Counted from the first letter of the stretch, positions 10,529-20,111 are shown. The stretch is DNA of 34,584 nt from Candidatus Methanophagales archaeon (GCA_030612835.1 JAUWND010000007.1:1-34584); one strand, 5' to 3'. Notes: generated from the letters alone by a model not told the origin. Numbers and translations: made by a program.

Positions 10529-12796
10529 TTAGTATGCCACCACCAAAAACGCATTCGTAGGCATCATGTTGTCGCCGTCATCTCCCTGACCAACGACATT
10601 CTCGCTGCCTTGGAGATAATGAGCTGTTACATCTGTTACGTTCACGCCGACTTGCGCATTCGCGCTACATATCTCCATGGTCATGCTGTCTATTGCATTG
10701 TAATACGTTTCACCGTAGCCGTGATACACACCAGTTCCGAGTTCTACGTCGTTGAAGAACAGGTAGTTTGTCTGTCCGGGCTCCCACGAGGAACCAGCCC
10801 ATGGTGATACCACACCGAGCGTTGCAGTCACCACCTCGTAAGTCACATTGCTTGCCGGGAACGTTGCATTGTTTATGCACTCTTCTAATGATAGGAATCC
10901 GCCATCGCCTCTGCGTCCGCCTATGAGTATGTCAGCCCCATTATTGACCCAATATTCAATTAGCGGTGCGTTTTCATCCTCATAGACGAGCACGATACCA
11001 GGTGCTGAGATGCAGAAGCTTTGACCGCCTGTTCTCTTCACGGTCACCGTGTAAGTACCACGGCCCTGAATATAATCCTTCAGGTCGTAGACGTAGTTAC
11101 CCCAGGGGAATACCCATGATGCACCGGGACAGAAACATTTCATGTCGTTGTATGCCTCTTCCAGTGGCAGTATGTATGTCCCGGTTGCGTTTGTTATGCT
11201 TCCCTCCATCTGCGGACAACTCTCCTTCTCATAATACCAGGTGTAGTACACGTTCAAGTTTGCGGATTCAACACTTGCACCTGCTGGAATCGTTATCTCG
11301 TATTGTGTATCTCTGGAGTCCCCAACAGAATATAATCCGGTATATATGCCGTCGCCAGTAGTGAAATTCAGATGCCCGTGAATTAATCCGTGTGCAACGT
11401 TTTCCAATGGCTCGTCTGCCATGTATCCGTTGTAGCAGACGCTCTCTACTATCGTTATCTCATTGTTCGCCTCATTCGATTCTGCTACATCGCCATCGCA
11501 GTCTACTATACAGGTGATGTTGTAATCATTATATGACCCGTTGAATTGACATGGTGGTCGCTGGCAATCGTCTCCAATTGGCTTCCAGTTCTCGAACGTC
11601 ACCCTTTTATTCGCACCGGCACTCAAGCTCGATACTGGCAGCTTGCCAAAGAACACGTCTTCGATGTATAAGCTAACGTCAGACGCGCCAGCAGGTGCTG
11701 TGCCATTGTTCCTTACCGTTACATCTATCTCATTCGATAGGTTGAACCATGCAGGAGTGGTAGTGTCGTTGTGGTAAGCATTGATCTCAGTTACGACCAG
11801 GTCGGGCTCTCCTGAAACTGTGTAATTAGCAGTCAGAAATGCCAGGCCTATCTTGTAGTATGGTCCGTCGCGGTCGTAGGTCAAGGTGTTGTTGCTATTG
11901 CTATTGAATAGACTTGACACGTACCATGTATCGTATCCTGAATACCCACCCTGCCAGTTCACTCCATCATCACCGGTTGGATCAGTTGGAATGCTGACAC
12001 CATTAAAGGTGTATTTACCGTCTTGACTTGCCATATGCACAACCGTCAGATTAGAATTATGTACGGTTGAGCCTTCAGGCAGATCAGCCGAGAAATTCGT
12101 TTCACCGATATAATTAGGTTTTTCTTCATTATCCCAGTAATAGTTGTCCACATCATGTCCTCGGTTTACCCAGTAATGCACAGTGTCCGTATCCCCATCG
12201 TTGTATGCTACCACCAGGGTGACTAACTTTATCCTACCGTCAAAATTAGGATATATTTTCGATGTCTCTATCGCCACATTGCTATTGGGCTGCACAAGAT
12301 CTGTAACATTATACCACATCAAGTAATCACTCGTTACGCGGACACGATGGTCGTTTTCCCATTCAGGACCTCTCCCATAATCTGGTCCTGCATCCATGTA
12401 TCCGGTTGTCCCATTAGCACATGGTGTCTCGTACAACAGAGCAGGGTATGTATAGCAACCATCAAGCAGCTCACTGGTGGGTGTGCCACCGAGGTGAACA
12501 CCGTTAAATGTTATGTTCACCGTACCAGGGTAGCAGTTTTGCATATGTGCGCAGTATATAGCCACATACAACTGCGCCCACTCCACGTCCGTATACGAGG
12601 GTAGTGTGTAGCTCTTTGTCCAGTCAGTAACGAGAGGACAAGAATCGTCAAACCACAGGTCACCGCTCACTTCGCCTTCATGTACGCTCGTAAGTGGTAA
12701 TCCGCCACAATATGGGTCTGCAGACGCTATTGCACCGAATGACAACAGAACGATAATTGCTGCTGCTGTTGTAAACAATATAACTTTTGCATTCAT
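10529..12796 (-). CDS. Secreted DUF3344-type + CARDB + DUF3344 surface protein
   Basis: The ORF track starts at 12853, but MNAKVILFTTAAAIIVLLSFGAIASA at 12796 matches the start of the 1379 aa paralog and is a signal peptide. Ends at NAFLVVAY*. Confidence 0.82.
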   Translation of the reverse strand: MNAKVILFTTAAAIIVLLSFGAIASADPYCGGLPLTSVHEGEVSGDLWFDDSCPLVTDWTKSYTLPSYTDVEWAQLYVAIYCAHMQNCYPGTVNITFNGVHLGGTPTSELLDGCYTYPALLYETPCANGTTGYMDAGPDYGRGPEWENDHRVRVTSDYLMWYNVTDLVQPNSNVAIETSKIYPNFDGRIKLVTLVVAYNDGDTDTVHYWVNRGHDVDNYYWDNEEKPNYIGETNFSADLPEGSTVHNSNLTVVHMASQDGKYTFNGVSIPTDPTGDDGVNWQGGYSGYDTWYVSSLFNSNSNNTLTYDRDGPYYKIGLAFLTANYTVSGEPDLVVTEINAYHNDTTTPAWFNLSNEIDVTVRNNGTAPAGASDVSLYIEDVFFGKLPVSSLSAGANKRVTFENWKPIGDDCQRPPCQFNGSYNDYNITCIVDCDGDVAESNEANNEITIVESVCYNGYMADEPLENVAHGLIHGHLNFTTGDGIYTGLYSVGDSRDTQYEITIPAGASVESANLNVYYTWYYEKESCPQMEGSITNATGTYILPLEEAYNDMKCFCPGASWVFPWGNYVYDLKDYIQGRGTYTVTVKRTGGQSFCISAPGIVLVYEDENAPLIEYWVNNGADILIGGRRGDGGFLSLEECINNATFPASNVTYEVVTATLGVVSPWAGSSWEPGQTNYLFFNDVELGTGVYHGYGETYYNAIDSMTMEICSANAQVGVNVTDVTAHYLQGSENVVGQGDDGDNMMPTNAFLVVAY

Positions 12797-12863
12797 TTTT
12801 TTCTGCTTTTCACATCCTAAATTTTTCACATCCGACTTCTCATTTCCTTTCATTTTCTTTTTT

Positions 12864-12879
12864 TACTTTACTTTACAAC
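12864..12879. repeat. Short TTTAC pentanucleotide repeat (3 units) in the 5' leader of the 10529..12796 gene
   Basis: TTTACTTTACTTTAC here; the paralogous leader near 19565 has 2 units. Confidence 0.6.
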
Positions 12880-13247
12880 CTCCTTTTTTTAACTGTTTCG
12901 TATCTTGTGGGCATATTTTTACAAAGCCTCTTCTTTTCCCATCGCTTCTTCTTTGCCCACACATTCGCTTTTTTATTATCCTTTGCGTAAGATGATTTCA
13001 GCCCATATTAATAAAAAGGTTTTCTATTTTTGCCGATTTTGTACCCAAATTTAACAACCATATTTTAAAAGCGTTTTTTCAGTCATTTTAATCACTTATT
13101 TTTGTAATGGGATATTTATATTCTGGTATAAATTCTAAAAATAAAATAAAATAAATGTATTTGTTTAGCTCCTTTTTATAACCACCCGATTACACAGATT
13201 TTCACGAGAAAATAATCCAGCTCTTCAAGTGAAGATACGCCATATCG

Positions 13248-13279
<32 letters not shown>

Positions 13280-13331
13280 GGTAATTTATTTAATACTCTC
13301 GCTTATACTATGAGAAGGAGGATGCAGAAGA

Positions 13332-13583
13332 ATGCATAAACTATGCAGGATTGATATTGGGCGAGGTAAAGAGATATATAAAGAGATAGATAATAAATTG
13401 AGGGAATTGGCGGAGAAACTCCGAGTGAGATATAACGTGAGTAAAATAATCCCTGCCGTACTGGGTTTAACAGATTTGCCAATAGAACCTTGGTGTTATA
13501 CCGAAGAGGAGTTTAGAGCGATGATAATAGATAAAAACGACTTTATAACAGAAGTATTGAAGGATGGTAAGAGGATATTTTGA
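13332..13583 (+). pseudogene. Small ORF (83 aa) resembling a minimal nucleotidyltransferase with the catalytic core deleted
   Basis: N-terminal helix ...EKLRVRYNVSKII is followed directly by PAVLGLTDLPIEPWCYTEEEFRAMIIDKNDFITEVLKDGKRIF, a typical MNT C-terminus. The expected GSxxxG...DxD stretch is absent. SD-like GAAGGAGG upstream. Confidence 0.55.
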
Positions 13584-13617
13584 TTAGTTAATCCCTTTTA
13601 GCCATGTCTGGTCTGCA

Positions 13618-14910
13618 TCAAGCCGCCTTTAAGTTCAGATACCTTGTATTCGTAGCATTAGTATCGTAGTATGCTCCTATTTCGTCAGCTTTTAAATCTA
13701 TCGGGACAGATAATTTTACCACCCACACGTCGGTATAGCCGGCGCCGAAAGAGTTTGTGTAGCCTGCTGCAATGTATCCTCCATCAGAAGTCTGCTGGGC
13801 CGAATAGCTTTTCTCCAGGCCTGTTCCTCCAAAGGTCACGTTCCACTGTTCATTCCCATATGCGTTTGTCTTCATAATCCAGAAGTCAGCCGAACCAGCG
13901 CCGTAAGACCCCGTATACCCTGCTATAATGTACCCGCCATCCCTGGCCTGATTGACAGAATAACCTTCATCCATGGCGGCTCCGCCAAAAATACTGTTCC
14001 ATTCTTCGTTACCATCCGGATCAATCTTTATCAGCCACGCATCCTGCCGATTATTTGTGCTTCCTGCCATGATATACCCGCCATCTGTCGTCTGCAGGAC
14101 TGAGTAGCCATAATCATAGTATGGACCACCGAACGTCCTGTTCCACTGTTCTATCCCATTTGAATCTGTCCGTATGAGCCATGCGTCAATCACTTCAGCG
14201 CCGTAAGAGCTTGTTCGTCCTGCAATGATGTATCCACCATCATAAGTCTGCTGAACGGAAGCGGCATACTCGCAGGCATCAGTTCCAAATGTCCTGTTCC
14301 ACTGTTCGGTCCCATTTAAATCGGTTTTTATCAGCCATGCATCCGCACGTGCACCAGCATAAGGGTCTGTCCGTCCTGCGATGATGTACCCTCCATCAGA
14401 AGTCTGCTGAACCGAATGACCCCAATCAAGACCAGTTCCACCGAACGTTCTGTTCCACTCTTCCGTCCCATCCGAATCAGTCTTTATCAACCATGCATCG
14501 TAATCACCAGCGCCGTATGAACGCGTGTATCCTGTAATGATGTAACCGCCATCAGAGGTCTGCCGGACAGAGCCGCGATCGAGGAAGTCTGCCTCTGCAC
14601 CTCCAAATGTCTTGTCCCACTCTTCAGTCCCGTTTGAATCTGTTTTTATCAGCCATAAGTCAGCATCACCAGCGCCGTAAGAATATGTGTGTCCTGCGAG
14701 TATGTATCCACCGTCTGCAGTTTGCTGGACTGAGTAGCAATAATCATCGTCAGCTCCTCCGAATGTCCTGTTCCATGATTCTTCAGGTGGCGTCTGTGCC
14801 ATCCCTGGCATCACCATTATCGCAGCTATCAGCGCAATAGCAACAATGCCTAAACATTTCTTTAGAGAAGAAAGCTTTACCAAAGAAACCTTCTCATTTT
14901 CCCCCTTCAT
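13618..14910 (-). CDS. Secreted seven-repeat, probably beta-propeller-like protein with a truncated CARDB-like tail
   Basis: Signal peptide ending PGMAQTPPEE; seven repeats of WNRTFGG...SVQQTxDGGYIxAGxTxSYGAG..DxWLIKTDxNGxEQ; ends in DLKADEIGAYYDTNATNTRYLNLKAA*. Confidence 0.8.
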   Translation of the reverse strand: MKGENEKVSLVKLSSLKKCLGIVAIALIAAIMVMPGMAQTPPEESWNRTFGGADDDYCYSVQQTADGGYILAGHTYSYGAGDADLWLIKTDSNGTEEWDKTFGGAEADFLDRGSVRQTSDGGYIITGYTRSYGAGDYDAWLIKTDSDGTEEWNRTFGGTGLDWGHSVQQTSDGGYIIAGRTDPYAGARADAWLIKTDLNGTEQWNRTFGTDACEYAASVQQTYDGGYIIAGRTSSYGAEVIDAWLIRTDSNGIEQWNRTFGGPYYDYGYSVLQTTDGGYIMAGSTNNRQDAWLIKIDPDGNEEWNSIFGGAAMDEGYSVNQARDGGYIIAGYTGSYGAGSADFWIMKTNAYGNEQWNVTFGGTGLEKSYSAQQTSDGGYIAAGYTNSFGAGYTDVWVVKLSVPIDLKADEIGAYYDTNATNTRYLNLKAA

Positions 14911-14984
14911 CCCCTTTTTCTCAGATTTCTTCCCCCTTTCATCTTACCTTCTCTTACCAGCATACCATTTTTCTTACTATAGAG

Positions 14985-15012
14985 CTTGTCTATTAATCTT
15001 TGCTTAGACAAG
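14985..15012. repeat. Small hairpin, CTTGTCTA / TAGACAAG
   Basis: 8-bp perfect inverted repeat with a 12-nt loop, intergenic. Confidence 0.5.
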
Positions 15013-15033
15013 AAAGCATAAATTTTGATAATC

Positions 15034-15266
15034 GGACGCAGATGAACGCAGATAATCAGGATTTTAAATATAAGGTTTAGTTGACGGAGGAGATTATTAG
15101 AATCTTCTATCGAGTTTATAATAAACTGGGTTTATTATGGTTTTCTGGAAAGTGTTTATGAGAATGCAATGATGATAGAACTTAATTTTGTTTGGCACTA
15201 AACCGGAAGTTAAACGTAAGGCATTTGATACTTTGAGAAAATAGTTTTCTGCGTAAATCTGCGTCC
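15034..15266. repeat. About 233-bp segment bounded by inverted GGACGCAGATnnACGCAGA repeats
   Basis: GGACGCAGATGAACGCAGA at 15034 and the reverse complement of GGACGCAGATTTACGCAGA ending at 15266. Confidence 0.5.
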
Positions 15267-15359
15267 TAAATAGGTAGAAGTTATACTTTATATACTATAA
15301 AAAATAGGAAAAGGGGAAAAAAAATCCCTTCATTTTTTTCCTTTATCTGCACATACCTT

Positions 15360-18300
15360 TCATTCCTTCACGATGTCCTGATCGACTCGTAACTGCCCGC
15401 CTTCATAGTAGATAGAGCTTTTGAGTGCCGCGCTGAACGTCTTGCCCTCGGATGCCTTTACCTGTCCCTCGAACTCGTCTATGAAGTCTATTATCGCCTC
15501 TGTACTCTTGACTCCTATCGCGTCTCTGTTCTTCATGACTTCTCTCTTAAGTCTCTCTGTGAATGACAGTGCCTCTTCTACATCTTGCCTGGTAATGCGC
15601 TCAGCCACGTCCATTCCCTGAACATGCAGACCTACCGGGATCGAATACCTGGACAAGAGTTGCGCTCCATCTTTCACCAGATCAGAGTCGGCTCTACTCA
15701 GAACCAGCGTCAACGCCGGACTATTGTCGTAGTAGCGATCCACGTACATGTCCTCAAGCTTGTTGTCTCTCAGAGCTCTTAGTTCATTCAGACGCCCCTC
15801 TGGATCTATAACATTTGCCTGATATACTGCATAATCGGCAGGACAAGGTATTTCACCCTTCTTCTCCAGGATCAAGAACGCATTGCTCGCTTCCATGTAA
15901 TCCACACTGCTCCGGAAGTTAGCTTCGTTATCGGCTGCTTGCAGGTACGAAGTCACATCAGTCTCCGCGATTCCTATCTGTGGTGTCGGTGTGCCTGTAC
16001 CAACAAAGTTCCAGACGCCATACCACATGTTCGTATTGAAGCTCAGATCGCCTTCATTCGGCCCTGCACCAGGAGCAACGGTTATCAGTGTCGCTTTCTC
16101 TATTTCTGTTGTGTCTATCGAACCGAAAGGAGCATATGCAGTCGCCTCCTCTGGCGTTGTGCATTGTGCCGCGCCACCGTAGAGCAGGTCGAACTCTTCG
16201 TTCATTATTATCGTCCGCTCAGGTTCGCTGTCATCTGCATATACCACAACAAGAAGCATGCCGCGCATGGACACGTTGTCACCGCCCGGACACGAGTTTG
16301 TGAGGTTTGCGATATTACCAGAAGTATCGAAATCCGCAGTTACATCGTATACCAGCATACCATAGGGATAGCTAGTACCCCAGCCCTTCTCGTCTGAATA
16401 GTGTACATCCAGAGTTTGCAGGTTGTCATTGAAGCTCATAGCCACGTACGTATCTATTCCACCTGTTTTATCCCATGTGTATGGTACGAACAGCCTGGCC
16501 GTTTCTATTGTCGCAGTTCCTGGAATCGGCAACTCGATCGCATCCCAGCCGGCATTGTATTCCGTCCAGTCAGGATACGAGTATGAGCTCAGATAATAGC
16601 TATCGCCAAGCGAATATATCAGGTTGCCGTTGAGTTCAAACGTATCCCAGGTGTTGATGTCCTCGCCACCAGTGTACCGCTTGCCCTTGTAGCCGTTGTT
16701 CACTACTGTTGTATCCAAGGTTAATTCATTGTTCGTCTCATCAGACTCGTCGAATTCATAATTGCAGTCTGCGGTAACGGTAATAGTCACAAGATCGCCC
16801 GCAGTTCTGATCGTTGTGTCATTAATACAGACCGTAGTATCTGCACCAGCCGCCAATCCAGCTATTCTTACTTCTGTGCTGAACCCGTCAATATCGAAGC
16901 ACACGATGCATGCGCCTGCATCCCCCTCGCCGATGTTCTCTATCTTTGCACATATCTCGTTGCTCTCGCTTGCGAACAGGTAGCCGCCGCAGTTTGGCGT
17001 GATCTCTGAAACAATCAGATCAGGCTTCTCTTCTGCTGTTTCGTATTCCACTACGAGGAACGCATTACTCGCTTCCATCCAGTCTTCGCTGCTCTGGAAG
17101 CCTGCTTCATTCTCGGTTGAGTCCAGATACGATTTCACATCGCGCTCATCGATTCCAATCTCCGTGGCTCCAGCGAAATTCCACACATTCGTCCATGTCT
17201 GCCCGTTGAAGATCAACTCGCCTTCATTCGGACTAGCACCAGGAGCAACAGTTATCAGTCTCGCATTCACCACCTTAGATATATCAATCGCAGGTCCAGT
17301 GATTGGCGCCCACGCGGTTGCCTCGTCCGGTGTCGTGCAGTAAGAGGCATCGCCATAGAGATTGTCGAACTCTTCATTTACAAATATCAGCCGCTGTGGT
17401 TCACCTGCATCTTCGTATACCACTACGAGAAGCATGCCTCGCATAGATACCTGTGTAGTGCTTGGTGTTTTGGTGAGGTCTGCGGAGTTGCCGCTTGGGT
17501 CGAAGTCACTGGTCACATCATATGCCAGCATTCCGTAAGGCAGGTTGTAGTAACCGAACCCTTTACTATCCCAATAGTGTTGGTCCTCAGGCTCCTGATT
17601 GACAGCATTGAAACTCATGCTGACATTGTCCGGCATCACATCTGCCTTATCCCAGGTGTAGATTGCATACAACCTCGCCTCTACAACAGTTGCAGTACCC
17701 GGAATTGGCAGGTCAGCCGCAGTCCAACTGGCTGTGTAGTGTGTCCACTCGTCATAACCACTCACGTACTCACTGTCACCAACCGAATAGACCAGATTGC
17801 CGTTAAGATCGTATGTCATCTTAGTGGCGATATTCTCACCGCCTGTGTATGTCTTGCCCTTCAAGCCGTGGTTTATCACCGTTCCAGCCGCAGATTCGTT
17901 GTTCGTCTCATCACTCTCATCAACCTCGCCATCGCAGTCCGCTAGTGCTATTATCTGTTCGCCTGCGGGTCTCGCAATAGTGTCGGTAATGCTCACTTTT
18001 TCGCTTGCATCAGCCGCCAATGCACCCACGGCAACGCTCGCACTGTCTCCACTAGCGCCACTGAGTTTTACGTGAGAAGCACCAGCAGCACCAGCGCCGA
18101 TGTTCTTGACTGTTACGTCCACCACGTTGCTCTCCTTAGCGAAGTAATAATGCTCGCAGTCCGGGTTCAACACGACAGCATCCACGATCAGGTCGGGCTT
18201 GCACGGTAGGCACTCAACAAAGTTATCCATGCAGTTGTTATCCTCGTTACTCTCGTCCACTACCTTATCATTGTCTGCACATACCGTTACTTTCAGCGTC

Positions 18301-19499
18301 TCGCCGCACGGGCATTCTTCAGGCTCAAAAGCACCGCTGTAGCTCTCTCCAGAACCCAATACCAGGCAAGTCTGGTTTTCCATCTCCACGCCATCCACGT
18401 ACTTGCACGTTGTGCTTTCTCCTGCCTCGCCGTCTCCTATGTTAGTTACGGTGTAGCTCACGATGAACTTACCATCGTCAAATTCCACCGACTTCTCTAC
18501 TATCAGATCCGGCTCTTCCGGAGCTGCTTCTGTGTAATTCGCAGTCAGAAATGCCAGGGCTATCTTGTAGTATGCATCGTTGCGGTCGTAGGTCAAGGTG
18601 TTGTCGCCATTGCTATCAAGTAGACTTGACGCGTACCATGTATTGTATCCTGAACACCCACCCTGCCAGTTCACACCTTCATCACCGGTTGGGTCTGTTG
18701 GAATGCTGAAACCATTAAAGGTGTATGCACCGTCTTGACTTGCCATCTGCACAACCGTCAGATTAGAATTATGTACGGTTGAGTCTTCAGGCAGGCCAGC
18801 CGAGAAGCTCGTTTCGCCGATATAATCTCCTTCATAGTAATAGTTGTCCACATCATGTCCTCGGTTTATCCAATAATGCACCGTGTCCGTATCCCCATCG
18901 TTGTATGCTACCGCCAGGGTGACTAACTTTATCCTACCGTCGAAATTAGGATAAATATCCGCCGTCTCTATCAGTACATCGCTATTGAGCGCTACAAGGC
19001 CTGTAACATCGTACCACATCAAGTAGTCACTCGTCACGCGGACACAGTGGTCGTTCATCCATTCAGGACCTCTCCCATAATCTGCTTCTGTACCCATGTA
19101 TCCTGATGACCCAATAGTACAGGCTGTCTCGTACCACAGAGCCGGGTATGTATAGCAACCGAGAAGCAGCTCACTGCTGGGTGTGCCACCGAGGTGAACA
19201 TCGTTAAATGTTATGTTCACCGTACCCGGGTAGTTGTTTTGCATATGTCCGCAGTATATACCTACATACAACTGTGCCCACTCCACGTCCGTATACGAGG
19301 GTAGTGTGTAGCTCTTTGTCCATTCATTATATGCTAGAGGACCAGAAACGTCAAACCACAGGTCACCGCTCACTTCGCCTTCACGTACGCCCGTAAGTGG
19401 TAATCCGCCACAATATGGGTCTGCAGACGCTATTGCACCGAATGACAGCAGAACGATAAATGCTGCTGCTGTTGCAAACAATATAACTTTTGCATTCAT
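15360..19499 (-). CDS. Large secreted surface protein (1379 aa): N-terminal DUF3344-type module, CARDB x3, DUF3344-type x2, helical C-terminus resembling a CFI-box-associated tail
   Basis: Signal peptide MNAKVILFATAAAFIVLLSFGAIASA; two VINHGLKGKTYTGGEN / VVNNGYKGKRYTGGED modules; C-terminus CPADYAVYQANVIDPEGRLNELRALRDNKLEDMYVDRYYDNSPAL. Confidence 0.85.
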   Translation of the reverse strand: MNAKVILFATAAAFIVLLSFGAIASADPYCGGLPLTGVREGEVSGDLWFDVSGPLAYNEWTKSYTLPSYTDVEWAQLYVGIYCGHMQNNYPGTVNITFNDVHLGGTPSSELLLGCYTYPALWYETACTIGSSGYMGTEADYGRGPEWMNDHCVRVTSDYLMWYDVTGLVALNSDVLIETADIYPNFDGRIKLVTLAVAYNDGDTDTVHYWINRGHDVDNYYYEGDYIGETSFSAGLPEDSTVHNSNLTVVQMASQDGAYTFNGFSIPTDPTGDEGVNWQGGCSGYNTWYASSLLDSNGDNTLTYDRNDAYYKIALAFLTANYTEAAPEEPDLIVEKSVEFDDGKFIVSYTVTNIGDGEAGESTTCKYVDGVEMENQTCLVLGSGESYSGAFEPEECPCGETLKVTVCADNDKVVDESNEDNNCMDNFVECLPCKPDLIVDAVVLNPDCEHYYFAKESNVVDVTVKNIGAGAAGASHVKLSGASGDSASVAVGALAADASEKVSITDTIARPAGEQIIALADCDGEVDESDETNNESAAGTVINHGLKGKTYTGGENIATKMTYDLNGNLVYSVGDSEYVSGYDEWTHYTASWTAADLPIPGTATVVEARLYAIYTWDKADVMPDNVSMSFNAVNQEPEDQHYWDSKGFGYYNLPYGMLAYDVTSDFDPSGNSADLTKTPSTTQVSMRGMLLVVVYEDAGEPQRLIFVNEEFDNLYGDASYCTTPDEATAWAPITGPAIDISKVVNARLITVAPGASPNEGELIFNGQTWTNVWNFAGATEIGIDERDVKSYLDSTENEAGFQSSEDWMEASNAFLVVEYETAEEKPDLIVSEITPNCGGYLFASESNEICAKIENIGEGDAGACIVCFDIDGFSTEVRIAGLAAGADTTVCINDTTIRTAGDLVTITVTADCNYEFDESDETNNELTLDTTVVNNGYKGKRYTGGEDINTWDTFELNGNLIYSLGDSYYLSSYSYPDWTEYNAGWDAIELPIPGTATIETARLFVPYTWDKTGGIDTYVAMSFNDNLQTLDVHYSDEKGWGTSYPYGMLVYDVTADFDTSGNIANLTNSCPGGDNVSMRGMLLVVVYADDSEPERTIIMNEEFDLLYGGAAQCTTPEEATAYAPFGSIDTTEIEKATLITVAPGAGPNEGDLSFNTNMWYGVWNFVGTGTPTPQIGIAETDVTSYLQAADNEANFRSSVDYMEASNAFLILEKKGEIPCPADYAVYQANVIDPEGRLNELRALRDNKLEDMYVDRYYDNSPALTLVLSRADSDLVKDGAQLLSRYSIPVGLHVQGMDVAERITRQDVEEALSFTERLKREVMKNRDAIGVKSTEAIIDFIDEFEGQVKASEGKTFSAALKSSIYYEGGQLRVDQDIVKE

Positions 19500-19555
19500 T
19501 TTTTCTGCTTTTCACATCCTAAATTTTTTACATCTGTCTTCTCATTTCCTTTCAT
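19496..19555 (-). CDS. Possible 19-codon leader ORF MKGNEKTDVKNLGCEKQKK overlapping the 1379 aa start (ATGA)
   Basis: ATG at 19555; TGA at 19498-19496 overlaps the main ATG at 19499. The same sequence is fused in frame upstream of the 774 aa paralog. Confidence 0.4.
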   Translation of the reverse strand: MKGNEKTDVKNLGCEKQKK

Positions 19556-20051
19556 TTTCTTTTTTTACTTTACAACCTCATTTTTTTTAACGGTTTCGTA
19601 TGAGCATAATACATTTTTACCATGGCTCTTCTTTTCCCATCGCTTCTTCTTTGCCCACACCTTCGCTTTTTTATTATCTCTTATGTAAGACGATTACAGT
19701 CGATGTTAATAAAAAGGTTTTCGGTTTTGATTTTTTTGCAGAAAAGGAGCAACAATACAGAGAAAAAGCAGCATTGCCGTAGCATAGAAACGAACAGAAG
19801 TAAGAGTTTGTGGCGACGATGTTAGCGCGATAATTGAATGTATTATCCTGTTTGAAGCTGTTGAATTTATTAGAAAAAGTTCACGCTGTGCGAATTAATA
19901 CTGGTACCGTGCATATAGGGTTATATACAGGGAAAGTACTATGAATACATGTGGACATATACGTTTGAAATGGTAAAAGATTATACTTAGAAGCCAAAAA
20001 ATATTTAACGTTGCATAAATTATCTTGTATATAGTGTAAGTGACAATAAAA

Positions 20052-20059
20052 ATTTATAA
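20052..20059 (+). promoter_or_regulatory. TATA-like box upstream of the motor operon
   Basis: AAAAATTTATAAAGGGG, about 55 nt upstream of the probable ATG at 20112; followed by AAAGGAGGTG at 20091. Confidence 0.3.
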
Positions 20060-20111
20060 AGGGGTATCAGATGCAAGCGGCATGTAAGGGAAAGGAGGTG
20101 TTGTGCGTAAA

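Noticed and set aside
12787-12990. ORF 12787..12990 (+), Phe/Ser-rich
   Set aside because: Opposite the A/G-rich leader of a minus-strand gene; composition explained by pyrimidine-rich non-coding DNA.
14985-15012. CTTGTCTA...TAGACAAG hairpin as an intrinsic terminator
   Set aside because: No consistent U-tract, and it lies upstream of the 430 aa gene and downstream of an inverted-repeat segment; role undetermined.
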